Notes: generated by a model from the sequence alone, not told the origin. 64,000 nt of DNA from UBA2040 sp041674745 (GCA_041674745.1 JBAYVD010000001.1:124001-188000); one strand, 5' to 3'. Counted from the stretch's first letter, positions 17,537 through 26,759 are shown. Translations and numbers: made by a program.

Positions 17537-18567
17537 GAAAATTACAATTAACCGCAGTATGTTGGATGATTGTATCCATTGTAAATGCACAAGATTTACA
17601 TTTCTCGCAAATTTCACAAATGCCCTTGTTGTTAAATCCAGCGGCTACAGGTGTAATGGACGGTTGGGAAAGAGTGAGTCTGCAACACCGAAATCAATGG
17701 GTGGGTTCCAACGGAAAATACAATAATACCATGGCATCTTTTGATTTTAACGTATTAAAATCGGAAATGAATAATCGTGGGTACATCGGGATAGGCGGTT
17801 TCTTCTTCAACGATGTTGCCGGCGATGGAAAAATTGGACGGCAGTCTGGGAGCTTGTCTTTGAGCGGGATTCTTCCGATGGGTCGCAACGGGCATTCGCT
17901 TTCGGCAGGTTTACAAGCTGGATTCGGAAGTTCGACGTTAAACCCAAATGCCTTGGTCTTTGAATCACAGTGGAACGGTACAGAGTTTGATCCAACCGTA
18001 TTGTCAGGAGAAAATCTGAACAACCATTTCACGTACGCAGATGTTGGCGCCGGAGTTCTTTATCAATTGGATGGTGGAACTTCCTCTTTTTTCGGAAAAA
18101 ACCACAGCAAATTTCAATTGGGGGCGTCGGTTTATCATGTTAACCGACCCAGTTTAAAATTTGCTGCAGGAGGAACGGGTGTTTTGAATCGAAAATTCGT
18201 TTTCCACACGATGTACACGAAAGATATCGCCGACACGAAAGTTCAATTGGAATTGGATGCAGCACAGTTTATCCAAGGCAAGCAAACGGAAACGATTTTT
18301 GGCGCAATGCTGAAATACAAGATACGTGAAAATGGAAATTACTTGGGAGGGCAATCTCAAATTGGCGCTGGATTGCACATGCGTACCTTCGATGCCATGG
18401 TACCTTCGGTATTGATTTTAATGAAGGGTTTTCGCTTTGCGCTCTCGTATGATTTCACGATTTCTGCTTTGCGAAAAGCACAGGGTGGTGGATCATTCGA
18501 ATTATCAATGTCTTACACCAATTTTAAGGATGCGCTGTTCAAACAGCGAAGAAAATACAGAAGATAA
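17533..18567 (+). CDS. PorP/SprF-family T9SS outer-membrane protein
   Basis: A 344-residue barrel protein of the PorP/SprF family, which helps secrete or anchor type B T9SS cargo. It has a signal peptide (to about residue 21, VNAQ) and the family opening DLHFSQISQMPLLLNPAATG, followed by HRNQWVG and repeated Gly-rich beta strands. The start at 17533 overlaps the stop of the CotH cargo gene (ATGA), and the frame's upstream extension lies within that gene and is rejected. The coupled order cargo then PorP/SprF-like protein matches the sprB-sprF arrangement, so I infer that it serves the CotH protein specifically. Confidence 0.88.
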   Translation: MRKLQLTAVCWMIVSIVNAQDLHFSQISQMPLLLNPAATGVMDGWERVSLQHRNQWVGSNGKYNNTMASFDFNVLKSEMNNRGYIGIGGFFFNDVAGDGKIGRQSGSLSLSGILPMGRNGHSLSAGLQAGFGSSTLNPNALVFESQWNGTEFDPTVLSGENLNNHFTYADVGAGVLYQLDGGTSSFFGKNHSKFQLGASVYHVNRPSLKFAAGGTGVLNRKFVFHTMYTKDIADTKVQLELDAAQFIQGKQTETIFGAMLKYKIRENGNYLGGQSQIGAGLHMRTFDAMVPSVLILMKGFRFALSYDFTISALRKAQGGGSFELSMSYTNFKDALFKQRRKYRR

Positions 18568-18573
18568 GCCAGA

Positions 18574-18816
18574 CTAGTGACTTTTCAAGCTTTTGAAAAA
18601 AGAAAAAATACGTTTTCTAAAAAGCAAAAAAAGCAAAACATACGGGATGGCCATCAAATACAATATACCCATATTGATATTGCTACCAAACGATGCCTCG
18701 TCCAATTCTGAGCCTTGTTCCGCCAACATTTTGCATTGAGAACAACCTTGTGCGTATAGATCGTAACCAACGATTACAATAAAAACCAACGTTAGAAAAA
18801 TTCCTTTTTTGTTCAT
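18574..18816 (-). CDS. Small membrane protein with CxxC motif
   Basis: An 80-residue protein with an N-terminal signal or membrane segment (to about residue 22), the sequence GCSQCKMLAEQGSELDE with a CxxC pair at residues 25 and 28, and a second hydrophobic span (ILYLMAIPYVLLFLLF) followed by a basic tail. The CxxC would be on the periplasmic side and could bind metal or act in redox chemistry. I do not recognise the family. An exact TACTTTTG box precedes the ATG by 4 bases, which supports a real gene. It converges on the PorP/SprF-like gene with only 6 bases between stops. Confidence 0.65.
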   Translation of the reverse strand: MNKKGIFLTLVFIVIVGYDLYAQGCSQCKMLAEQGSELDEASFGSNINMGILYLMAIPYVLLFLLFRKRIFSFFKSLKSH

Positions 18817-18820
18817 ACTA

Positions 18821-18828
18821 CAAAAGTA
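18821..18828 (-). promoter_or_regulatory. Predicted -7 box, four bases from the ATG
   Basis: Minus-strand TACTTTTG (18828-18821) exactly matches TAnnTTTG and is separated from the small membrane protein ATG by 4 bases. No TTG is found at the usual upstream distance. Confidence 0.4.
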
Positions 18829-18918
18829 AACCTTTTCTATTGAATGAGAATTTTTCTTTTGGCTTTAGACTGGTTTATTTTCGTGCAAAAAGGATTCTAA
18901 AAAAGACCTATTTTCTGT

Positions 18919-18926
18919 TAAATTTG
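18919..18926 (+). promoter_or_regulatory. Predicted -7 box, four bases from the ATG
   Basis: TAAATTTG exactly matches TAnnTTTG and ends 4 bases before the ATG of the TPR lipoprotein. No TTG is found at the expected spacing. Confidence 0.42.
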
Positions 18927-18930
18927 TCTT

Positions 18931-19932
18931 ATGAAAATAAAGTCACTTCTTTTTTTAAGTTTTCTCTTGTTCGCACTTTTAAACACGAGCTGTAATACAA
19001 AGAAAAATTCGGAAATAAAACAAACGAATAACATCGATAGTCTATTGATGATGTATCCAGATAGTCTGCCGATTTTGTTGAAACACGGAACGTATTATTT
19101 TAAAAAATACCGATTCGATAAAGCAGTACCATCTGCCACCAAAGCATTTCGTTTGGATTCAATGAATTTGGAAACACGTATTCTATTCGCCGATGTTTTA
19201 AACAATAAGCCAGACAGAACCATCGAAGACGTGGTGGCTGCTCAACGACATTTCGGGTACATTTTAAAGAAACAGCCGAAAAACACAAAGGCATTGGTGG
19301 GATTGGCATCCACTTTTAGTTTGATGCAGGATTTTGAGAAATCATTTCAGTACATCAATGAAGCCCTGCGAATCGATTCGAAATACCGAGATGCGTATAT
19401 TCTTAAAGGAACAAACTACTTGCAATTGAACAAAGTAGATTTGGCGAAATCTTCTTATGAAACGGCGGTTCAGCAGGATCCAAAATTCTATGAAGCGTAT
19501 GTGGCTTTGGGAACCTTGTACCAAAAAGAGGACAATCCGATTTGCATCGAGTATTATACAACCGCAGCCAATCTTGAACCGAAAAACATGGATATTTTGT
19601 ATCTGGAAGCCTTTGCGCTGCAAACCTACAATCGGGAAGTGGAAGCTTTGCAGAAGTACCGAGAAATGTACAAAAAAGATGACTCGTTTGCCATGGCACA
19701 ATTCCAGCAAGGATTCATCAAACAGTTTTATCAAAACGATTTGGACAGTGCAATTGTATTTTATGACCGTACCTTGGTGCAAGAACCTCAATTTGTGGAA
19801 GCATGGCACAATTTGGGGCTTTGCTATGAGGACAGAAAAGACCGGAGTCAAGCGCTGCAAGCCTACTCGAAAGCGCTGAAATACAATCCTCAGTTTGAGA
19901 AGTCCAGAGAGGCTGTAAACAGACTCCGTTAA
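18931..19932 (+). CDS. TPR-repeat lipoprotein
   Basis: A 333-residue lipoprotein (signal with Cys21 in LLNTSC) made almost entirely of tetratricopeptide repeats from about residue 45 to the end. Recognisable units include AYILKGTNYLQLNKVDLAKS, AYVALGTLYQKEDN and AWHNLGLCYEDRKDRSQAL. TPR lipoproteins are scaffolds for protein assembly at the periplasmic face of a membrane; no partner can be named. The ATG follows a promoter-like box directly. The next gene begins within the stop codon (TAATG), so the two are translationally coupled. Confidence 0.82.
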   Translation: MKIKSLLFLSFLLFALLNTSCNTKKNSEIKQTNNIDSLLMMYPDSLPILLKHGTYYFKKYRFDKAVPSATKAFRLDSMNLETRILFADVLNNKPDRTIEDVVAAQRHFGYILKKQPKNTKALVGLASTFSLMQDFEKSFQYINEALRIDSKYRDAYILKGTNYLQLNKVDLAKSSYETAVQQDPKFYEAYVALGTLYQKEDNPICIEYYTTAANLEPKNMDILYLEAFALQTYNREVEALQKYREMYKKDDSFAMAQFQQGFIKQFYQNDLDSAIVFYDRTLVQEPQFVEAWHNLGLCYEDRKDRSQALQAYSKALKYNPQFEKSREAVNRLR

Positions 19933-20522
19933 TGCAAAAATATTCACAGTCTATTGCTGAGGGCATCTTTCCTTTGTTGGGGTTTTTTTATTGGGATTGG
20001 AGCTGGTATTTTATCCTGTTGTTCTATATTTTGGATGGTTTGGCCAAAGAAATTTTATTGAATTTTCAATCCGCAAAAATTTACAAAACGCAAGGTGGCG
20101 AACAGTCAAAATCCATTTGGATAAAGGCATCGTTCAAGAGTTTGGTCATCCATTTGTTTGTTTTGGTTTTGCTGCACCTGATGCAAATCAATCTTCAACC
20201 CAATTTTAGTTTTTCAACGGAATTGAAAGAGTTTTTAGGCCACAAAGAATTGGGTGTTGCTCAAGGTTATATTCTAATCCCATTTGTTGCCTTGAGTGTT
20301 TGGCTCAATTACAAAATGAAATTCATCAAATTGAATGAGCATTTGAAACTAAAAATATCTCACTTGTGGAATGAGCACTTGCACTACCGATGGTTTGTTC
20401 TTGCCGTTGTAGGCATTGGATTTCCGATTACCTTTTGGATGGGTCGGAATGAGCTGGTTTGGGTATTGAGTGCAGTTGCGCTCCCCTTTATTTATGAGCG
20501 ATTTGCTAAGAAATCGATTTAA
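19932..20522 (+). CDS. Integral membrane protein of unknown function
   Basis: A 196-residue protein with about four or five hydrophobic spans: about 10-40, 65-85, 108-125, 140-160 and 165-185. The N-terminal part (GIFPLLGFFYWDWSWYFILLFYILDGLAKE) has paired aromatics and a charged end, reminiscent of DUF6498-like membrane proteins, but I am not certain of the family. The ATG overlaps the TPR lipoprotein stop by one base. The 3' end overlaps the convergent aspartate kinase gene by 17 bases. Confidence 0.68.
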   Translation: MQKYSQSIAEGIFPLLGFFYWDWSWYFILLFYILDGLAKEILLNFQSAKIYKTQGGEQSKSIWIKASFKSLVIHLFVLVLLHLMQINLQPNFSFSTELKEFLGHKELGVAQGYILIPFVALSVWLNYKMKFIKLNEHLKLKISHLWNEHLHYRWFVLAVVGIGFPITFWMGRNELVWVLSAVALPFIYERFAKKSI

Positions 20523-21780
20523 GCACCAGTCGTGCCGTTTGACGGGTTTTTTGTTCTAGAATAATTTCCTTGTTTTTTGTCACCAAATCAATTGTTTTTT
20601 GGTCGTAATGTCGAATCGTTACCAATTCTAAGTTTTGATTAAACTTGATGGTGTATTGATTTTCGAAAAGGCCCAACAAATTTTGTAAATCAATTTTTTC
20701 TTCATCCAAAAGAACCGAGAAACTCAACGCTGAATTTTGCATTAGATTGATTTTCGCATTTCCACGGGATAAACGATTAAAGATATCACTCAAATTTTCC
20801 TCCGCGATGAAAGAAAAATCTTTGGGGGAAAAGGACATCAAGATTTGTTGGTGCTTAAATATAAACGACGGAATCAGATGATCTTGATCTAAGTCAGCTT
20901 GAATAATGGTTCCTGCTGCTTCAGGATGAATAAAAGATTTCACATACAAAGGAATTCCTTTGTTTTGAAGCGGTTTGATTGTTTTTGGATGGATCACGGA
21001 AGCACCGTAATAAGACAATTCGATGGCTTCGCGAAACGAAATTTTGTCCAATTTAATGGTGTTTTCAAAAAATTTGGGATCCGCGTTCAACATCCCAGGA
21101 ACGTCTTTCCAAATCGTTACACTTTCCGCCTGGGTGCAATAAGCAAAAATACCTGCGGTGAAATCAGATCCTTCTCGACCGAGCGTGGTTGTAAATCCAT
21201 CCGATGTATGGCCAATAAAACCTTGCGTAACTTGTATGGAACAATTTTCGAAGGCAGGCAAGAAATTTCTGTTGACCAATTCCTCCGTCATTGCCCAGTT
21301 GATTTCAGCTTCTCTGTAATTGTGATTGGTACGGACCAAGGTTCGAGCATCGGCAAAAACGGATGCATGGCCGTCTGAAACCAAAAATTGATTGACGATA
21401 TGCGTGGAGATGACCTCGCCAAGTGAAACGATTTGAGCGTATTCAAAGTCGAAAGATTTTCTTTCTTCATCTTTGAATTGACGGCGTAATTTTCCTAAAA
21501 TAGTCGTGATTGTTGTTTTGATTCCACTGGAGTCACTTGTGTAAAGTTCATCGATCAATGCAAAATGAAACGCTTCAATTTCTTGCAATTTACCTTCAAA
21601 AGCTGCTTCATCTCGTTTCCAAAAATGGTTCGCCACTTCCTCTAATGCATTCGTCGTTTTTCCCATGGCGGAAACCACCACGATTATTTTTTCATTTTCA
21701 AAACGCTTTAATATGTCGGAAACGTTTCGGACAGCAGAAGCGTCTTTTACAGAGGCTCCTCCAAATTTGAATACTTTCAT
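20506..21780 (-). CDS. Aspartate kinase
   Basis: A monofunctional 424-residue aspartokinase, which phosphorylates aspartate to start lysine, threonine, methionine and isoleucine synthesis. The kinase domain opens KVFKFGGASVKDA and holds VTQGFIGHTSDGFTTTLGREGSDFTAG, the substrate and ATP loop, then ELSYYGASVIHPKTIKPL. C-terminal residues from about 300 look like a reduced ACT-type regulatory region, shorter than in LysC of other phyla. No homoserine dehydrogenase domain is fused. gpsA lies 10 bases upstream on the same strand, so the two are probably co-transcribed, although the pathways differ. The paralogue type (lysC, thrA-like) cannot be fixed. Confidence 0.92.
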   Translation of the reverse strand: MKVFKFGGASVKDASAVRNVSDILKRFENEKIIVVVSAMGKTTNALEEVANHFWKRDEAAFEGKLQEIEAFHFALIDELYTSDSSGIKTTITTILGKLRRQFKDEERKSFDFEYAQIVSLGEVISTHIVNQFLVSDGHASVFADARTLVRTNHNYREAEINWAMTEELVNRNFLPAFENCSIQVTQGFIGHTSDGFTTTLGREGSDFTAGIFAYCTQAESVTIWKDVPGMLNADPKFFENTIKLDKISFREAIELSYYGASVIHPKTIKPLQNKGIPLYVKSFIHPEAAGTIIQADLDQDHLIPSFIFKHQQILMSFSPKDFSFIAEENLSDIFNRLSRGNAKINLMQNSALSFSVLLDEEKIDLQNLLGLFENQYTIKFNQNLELVTIRHYDQKTIDLVTKNKEIILEQKTRQTARLVLKSIS

Positions 21781-21790
21781 TTGTAAAAGA

Positions 21791-22789
21791 TTAACTCAAC
21801 TTATCGGATAAAATTCGCATTTCAATGAGCGGTGAAATTTTCTCGTAAAGAATATTGTAAACGGCCTCTACGATGGGCATGTCTACTTGAAATTTTTTGT
21901 TCATTTCTACTACACTTTTAGTCGCGTAGTAGCCTTCCGCAATCATGTCCATTTCCAATTGGGCCGTTTTCACGGAATAGCCTTTCCCAATCATAAAACC
22001 AAACGTACGGTTTCGAGAAAATTTGGAATAGGCCGTTACCAGCAAATCGCCCAAATACGCGCTCGATTTAACATCGCGGTGAATTGGGCTCACGACATCA
22101 ATAAAATTCTCAATTTCAATGATGGCATTGGCAATCAAAACCGCTTGAAAATTATCGCCATAACCCAAACCGGAACAAATTCCAGAAGCCAAGGAGTACA
22201 CATTTTTTAAAACGGCTGAAATTTCAGTACCGAATAAATCGTCTGAAATCGTTGTCTTGATGTACCGGCAGCTCAAAGCGTCTGCCATCATTTGTGCATA
22301 ATTGTCATTTTGACAAGCGATTGTCAGATAAGAAAGGCGTTCCAACGCAACTTCCTCCGCATGACAAGGACCGCAAATGATTCCAATTTTATCATAGGGC
22401 GTTCCAAATGTTTTGTGAATGAAACGAGCTGGAATGGCATTGAATTCAGGGACGATTCCTTTAACCGCCGAAAAAATGATTTTATTTTTGAAAATTGTAT
22501 TGGGTATTGAGGAAAAAATTTCGGTTAAAAAGGCGGATGGCGTGGCAATGATAACAATGTCGGCTGGTTCAATAATTTCCCGTAAATCTGTGCTGACATT
22601 GATTTTATTCAAATTGAATTCAACGGATTGCAGGTACTTTGGATTTTTCCTGAATTTCAGAATGTGCTGAACGGACTCATCACTGCGCATCCACCAATTT
22701 ACTGAATCGGCATTGTTGCACAGAATTTTAACCAATGCGGTGGCCCAACTCCCTCCGCCAATCACTGCAATTTTTTTCGCTTGAACCAT
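21791..22789 (-). CDS. gpsA: Glycerol-3-phosphate dehydrogenase [NAD(P)+]
   Basis: GpsA reduces dihydroxyacetone phosphate to glycerol-3-phosphate for phospholipid synthesis. The 332-residue protein has the nucleotide motif IGGGSWATALVKIL, the loop KGIVPEFNAIPARF, IICGPCHAEEVALERLS, and the catalytic region AVLKNVYSLASGICSGLGYGDN. The start is placed at the ATG at 22787-22789. A GTG three codons upstream is in frame, but its G is the last base of a perfect TACTTTTG promoter box, so it is probably not transcribed. It precedes aspartate kinase by 10 bases. Confidence 0.93.
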   Translation of the reverse strand: MVQAKKIAVIGGGSWATALVKILCNNADSVNWWMRSDESVQHILKFRKNPKYLQSVEFNLNKINVSTDLREIIEPADIVIIATPSAFLTEIFSSIPNTIFKNKIIFSAVKGIVPEFNAIPARFIHKTFGTPYDKIGIICGPCHAEEVALERLSYLTIACQNDNYAQMMADALSCRYIKTTISDDLFGTEISAVLKNVYSLASGICSGLGYGDNFQAVLIANAIIEIENFIDVVSPIHRDVKSSAYLGDLLVTAYSKFSRNRTFGFMIGKGYSVKTAQLEMDMIAEGYYATKSVVEMNKKFQVDMPIVEAVYNILYEKISPLIEMRILSDKLS

Positions 22790-22797
22790 TTGAGGCA

Positions 22798-22805
22798 CAA
22801 AAGTA
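22798..22805 (-). promoter_or_regulatory. Predicted -7 box of gpsA
   Basis: Minus-strand TACTTTTG (22805-22798) exactly matches TAnnTTTG, 8 bases before the chosen ATG. It overlaps the alternative GTG start and argues against it. No TTG is at the expected spacing. Confidence 0.4.
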
Positions 22806-22870
22806 AAGATTATTCTATCAAACCCACCCTTTTCATCTTGTTCTAAAAAATAGAAACAGGAATTAATCTG

Positions 22871-25531
22871 TTATTTTTTCACCAATTTTACGTTTTCGAC
22901 ACCATTTAAATGATGAATGCGAAGAATGTAAAGCGCAGCTTCCAGATCTTCGAGAGATACAAGAACGGATGAATTCTCAAAAATTTCATAACGAGAAATA
23001 GTTCTTCCTTTCAAATCAACTAATTCAACTGACTCAAGTTCTAAAGTCTTGTCCCAAGTCAAAACCGCAGATCCATTTGTAGGATTGGGTGATAAAGTGA
23101 AATTTGAATGGGTGATATTTTCTAATCCTGTTTGATTGATGGTGAAACAAGCAGAAGTATCGATACAGCCATCTTTTGTAATTTCAACGGCATAAGAACC
23201 TAGGTTTAGCGTAGGTGTAAACGATGAATTGTTTGCGCCCACTATTGGAGAAAACCCATTTGAGCAAATCAACCATTGGTAGTTTGTCCCAGCAGGTGGC
23301 TGCAAGGAATACAAAGTCGTACCCACTGGATTTACGTTTAGATTCAATTGCGTTACGGTTACGGTAACAGGAATACATGGACCGGAGGTAACACATCCGC
23401 CAATTCCGCGAACGTAGTACGTCGTCGTTGAACTCGGCAATACATTCAAAGAAGTGCCTGTTCCAACAGTTGATCCTCCGCAAGAACCTGAATACCATTG
23501 CCAAGTAGTCGCATCATTTAATGTACCCGACAAACTAACAACGGCCGGAGTTCCATCACAGACTGTCGTGTCGGAGGAAACGGCTGTGATAACGGGTTGA
23601 TTGCAGGGTGAACCAAATGTAATCGTGAAGTTGTTGTTCGAGATATCAAAGAAAGTTCCAGCAGCGGAAATGACCATGATTCTTGCTGTCGTTGATGGAG
23701 TATTTGGTACAGTTATACTTTGTGTCCCATCATTTGGTGTGTTGGCTACAAGCAAGGTGGGATACGTTAATCCACCATCAATGGACAAATAAATGGAAAC
23801 GTTTGTGGCAGAAATAGGCGCAGCGGTTGTGTTGGCTACATCCCAAGTGACTGTTTGTAATGAATTGCCTACCCAGCTAATTCCTGTTGCCGTAGGATAG
23901 GTAACAATAAAAGGTCCAGCTGTAGCAACGGTTGAAACCGTGACATTGGAATAATCAGCGCATCCGCCGCCCATCGCATTGTCTCTTACGGTGCATCTAA
24001 AATGCAATGTTCTGGATACAGAAGGCACGACTTCCCAAGTGTAAGGACCACCCGTAGAAAGAGACGTTAAATTTGGAAAATACCTAGTTGGACTTGGAGA
24101 AGAAGGATTGCTTCGAAAGTTCGGTCCGCTAATAGACGAAGCGACCGGCGGTTGTGTACTCACTTGATTGTCGGTTTGTTCCCAGTTGTACGTAAGCAAA
24201 TCCATGTCGGGATCTGATGCGAGTGCCGTTAATGCAAATGGAGTGTTGGCTGGAATCGAAATATTTCCGTTGGTGGAGTTAATTACTGGTGGCAAATTGT
24301 TGAGTGCGGTAACCACTGGACAAGTGTGATTGGCTGCAGTAATAAAATTGGATATTTCACCAAGATTGATACCGTGAAAATGATCATCACTGTTACTTTG
24401 AACGTTCGGTGAACAAATGCCAGCATAACCCATAATTGTGCTCGCACTACCAGGTTCAATAGCTGTGGCATTGTTACGGTTACAATTGTTGTTTTGGGTG
24501 TGATTGGCTTTGAATTGATGACCCATTTCGTGAGCGACATAATCAATATCAAAAGGATCGCCCACCGGAGCAGCACTTCCCGTTACGCCTCGTGCTTTGT
24601 TACTGCTACTGCAGACAACGCCCAGACCCGCAAGTCCTCCGGAGTTGGTTCCAAAAACATGTCCAATATCGTAATTGGCGCTGCCGATTACGTTCGTTAC
24701 ATTGGTTTGATTTTCTGTAATCATGGAGTTGGGCGTACCGTTTGTGTAAGGATCGGTAGTCGTGTATATTAGTAAGTTGTTATTGGGAATAATTACCATC
24801 GTAATGGCCATATCTTTTTCATAAACGCCGTTTACACGATTCATAGTCGTAACTTGTGCCGCAGCTGCCAGTGCGACAGTTCCGCCTTGAAAAGTTGTGT
24901 ATTCAACGGTGGCAGCCAAAGCCAAACGATAAGTGCGCAATTCACAACTTCCTAAAAGTGTCTTAAGTGGCGCTTCTGAATGAATTAATTTTTCAATCCG
25001 CTCAGTTTCGGTTTCTAGGTTACAACTTCTGACTTTGTTGGTAGTAAAATCTTTTTTGGCATACACCATGACTTTATTTGGTGTGCTGCGGCTAATTGGA
25101 TCGATAAACACAGTGGAGAAAGCAGGATTCATAATCATCGCATGAAAACCTTGAGGTGTGATATCGAATTTGGCCTTTTCGGCACTGTTGTTCACATTCA
25201 CCCCGTCAAATGAGATAATTTGAGGAAACAAACTGTTCAGGTTGGGGTGCATGGTTTGATTGCGCAAGATTTTGTAGGTCTGTATATTTCCGGCCAAATC
25301 AGGAATAGAAAGGGTGAAATGTGAGTGAAGAATGTCGGCATCTTCACGATAAGGTATGTTGTGGACCGAAGCTTCGATCGACTGTAAATTTACTTGATAA
25401 TACGTTGCTTTTGTGGCATGAATATCGGCATTGTTCAACTCAGATTCACTGGGCCTATAGGTCTGAAAAGCAAATTGCGCCGTCAACTGATTGGCCAATA
25501 TAACCAAGACAAGGGAATAGAATAATTTCAT
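22871..25531 (-). CDS. Secreted reprolysin-like zinc metalloprotease with T9SS type A domain
   Basis: An 886-residue exported protease. It has a signal peptide (to about residue 18), a pro-region, then a metzincin domain with HEMGHQFKANH (zinc ligands H334, H338, H344; catalytic E335) and a downstream Met-turn candidate in IMGYAGIC, as in reprolysin-like M12B enzymes. Later come a Pro/Ser-rich Ig- or cadherin-like region (from about 410), two Gly/Thr-rich beta domains with CxG motifs, and a T9SS type A sorting domain at about 805-886 (LSPNPTNGSAVLTWD, LVDLKGRTI, ALYILRIHH). It is expected to digest protein outside the cell. No gene partner is evident; it stands alone between gpsA and recA. 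Confidence 0.87.
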   Translation of the reverse strand: MKLFYSLVLVILANQLTAQFAFQTYRPSESELNNADIHATKATYYQVNLQSIEASVHNIPYREDADILHSHFTLSIPDLAGNIQTYKILRNQTMHPNLNSLFPQIISFDGVNVNNSAEKAKFDITPQGFHAMIMNPAFSTVFIDPISRSTPNKVMVYAKKDFTTNKVRSCNLETETERIEKLIHSEAPLKTLLGSCELRTYRLALAATVEYTTFQGGTVALAAAAQVTTMNRVNGVYEKDMAITMVIIPNNNLLIYTTTDPYTNGTPNSMITENQTNVTNVIGSANYDIGHVFGTNSGGLAGLGVVCSSSNKARGVTGSAAPVGDPFDIDYVAHEMGHQFKANHTQNNNCNRNNATAIEPGSASTIMGYAGICSPNVQSNSDDHFHGINLGEISNFITAANHTCPVVTALNNLPPVINSTNGNISIPANTPFALTALASDPDMDLLTYNWEQTDNQVSTQPPVASSISGPNFRSNPSSPSPTRYFPNLTSLSTGGPYTWEVVPSVSRTLHFRCTVRDNAMGGGCADYSNVTVSTVATAGPFIVTYPTATGISWVGNSLQTVTWDVANTTAAPISATNVSIYLSIDGGLTYPTLLVANTPNDGTQSITVPNTPSTTARIMVISAAGTFFDISNNNFTITFGSPCNQPVITAVSSDTTVCDGTPAVVSLSGTLNDATTWQWYSGSCGGSTVGTGTSLNVLPSSTTTYYVRGIGGCVTSGPCIPVTVTVTQLNLNVNPVGTTLYSLQPPAGTNYQWLICSNGFSPIVGANNSSFTPTLNLGSYAVEITKDGCIDTSACFTINQTGLENITHSNFTLSPNPTNGSAVLTWDKTLELESVELVDLKGRTISRYEIFENSSVLVSLEDLEAALYILRIHHLNGVENVKLVKK

Positions 25532-25592
25532 AGTATCGAAAATTAAAGCAGGTAAAGATATGAATTTAACGGTTGTGCGGAATTTCTACTAT

Positions 25593-25624
25593 AAAAAAAT
25601 GGCATCCGAATCAACGAATGCCAT
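25593..25624 (-). terminator. Rho-independent terminator of recA
   Basis: On the minus strand a 10-bp stem with one mismatch (arms 25624-25615 and 25608-25599, loop of 6) is followed by seven Ts (25599-25593). It lies 20 bases past the recA stop. Confidence 0.75.
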
Positions 25625-25644
25625 CTTCCGATATGCAGCTAATC

Positions 25645-26670
25645 TTACTCTGCCAATAGTGGCGTTTCAGTAGGACTAAGAGCTTCTTTAATTTTTTTCT
25701 CTAATTCTTCCATCAATTCTGGGTTATCCAAAACCAATTGTTTTACAGCATCTCTACCTTGTCCTAATTTGGTTTCACCATAAGAGAACCAAGATCCGCT
25801 TTTCTTCACGATGTTCAATTCAACACCCAAGTCAATGATTTCACCAACTTTTGAAATTCCTTCTCCATACATGATGTCGAATTCTGCTTTGCGGAAGGGA
25901 GGTGCTACTTTGTTTTTTACCACTTTAACTTTCACTCGGTTTCCAGTAGCCTCTTCACCATCTTTGATTTGTGTTGATCGACGAATATCCAAACGAACGG
26001 AAGCATAAAACTTCAATGCATTTCCTCCTGTTGTGGTTTCCGGGTTACCGAACATTACACCAATTTTTTCACGCAATTGATTGATAAAAATACAACACGT
26101 TCCAGCTTTGTTGATGGATCCTGTCAGTTTACGCAAGGCTTTGGACATCAAACGAGCTTGAAGACCCATTTGAGAATCACCCATTTCCCCTTCAATTTCG
26201 GCTTTTGGCGTTAAAGCGGCAACGGAGTCAATTACAACGATATCGACTGCTCCAGAGCGAATCAAATTGTCGGCAATTTCCAACGCTTGTTCACCGTTAT
26301 CCGGTTGCGAAACAATTAAATTGTCAACATCAACGCCTAATTTTTTTGCGTAAAATTGATCGAAAGCATGTTCCGCATCAATAAAGGCTGCAATTCCGCC
26401 AGCTTTTTGACATTCAGCAATGGCGTGAATAGCCAAGGTGGTTTTACCCGATGATTCAGGTCCGTAGATTTCAACAATTCTTCCTTTTGGATAACCATTG
26501 ATACCCAAAGCCAAATCGAGTGTCAATGATCCGGTTGGAATCACTTCAACATTGACAACGGGATTGTCGCCTAATTTCATTACGGTTCCTTTACCGTAGG
26601 TTTTGTCAAGCTTCTCCATCGTTAATTGGAGTGCTTTTAATTTTTCTGTGTTTACTTCTTTAACTGACAT
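25645..26670 (-). CDS. recA: RecA recombinase
   Basis: RecA forms ATP-dependent filaments on single-stranded DNA for strand exchange and DNA repair. The 341-residue protein has the Walker A motif GPESSGKTT, Walker B VDIVVIDSVAALTPKAEIEGEMGD, and loop regions SQMGLQARLMSKALRKL and INQLREKIGVMFGNPETTTGG. Length and motifs are normal. A clear terminator follows. Two short hairpins lie in the 89-base leader between bcp and recA (26690-26704 and 26738-26756) and might influence expression; I see no standard SOS box. Confidence 0.98.
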   Translation of the reverse strand: MSVKEVNTEKLKALQLTMEKLDKTYGKGTVMKLGDNPVVNVEVIPTGSLTLDLALGINGYPKGRIVEIYGPESSGKTTLAIHAIAECQKAGGIAAFIDAEHAFDQFYAKKLGVDVDNLIVSQPDNGEQALEIADNLIRSGAVDIVVIDSVAALTPKAEIEGEMGDSQMGLQARLMSKALRKLTGSINKAGTCCIFINQLREKIGVMFGNPETTTGGNALKFYASVRLDIRRSTQIKDGEEATGNRVKVKVVKNKVAPPFRKAEFDIMYGEGISKVGEIIDLGVELNIVKKSGSWFSYGETKLGQGRDAVKQLVLDNPELMEELEKKIKEALSPTETPLLAE

Positions 26671-26689
26671 ATCGGTTTATGTTTAGTTT

Positions 26690-26704
26690 CCTGAGTTGTT
26701 CAGG
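26690..26704. promoter_or_regulatory. Short inverted repeat in the recA leader
   Basis: CCTGA and TCAGG pair across a 5-base loop, 20 bases upstream of the recA ATG. It could be an mRNA hairpin or a protein-binding site. The short arms make chance possible. Confidence 0.3.
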
Positions 26705-26737
26705 ATGTTTATTTATAGTACAAAGTTGAGGAGCGAG

Positions 26738-26756
26738 AACGTAAGCTATTTACGTT
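26738..26756. promoter_or_regulatory. Perfect 7-bp inverted repeat between bcp and recA
   Basis: AACGTAA (26738-26744) and TTACGTT (26750-26756) pair across 5 bases. The repeat starts 3 bases after the bcp stop and lacks a T-run, so it is not a standard terminator; an operator for recA is an alternative. Confidence 0.35.
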
Positions 26757-26759
26757 GCC

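Noticed and set aside
22790..22798. GTG start of gpsA three codons upstream
   Set aside because: The GTG overlaps a perfect TACTTTTG promoter box and would probably not be in the mRNA; the ATG at 22789 fits better.
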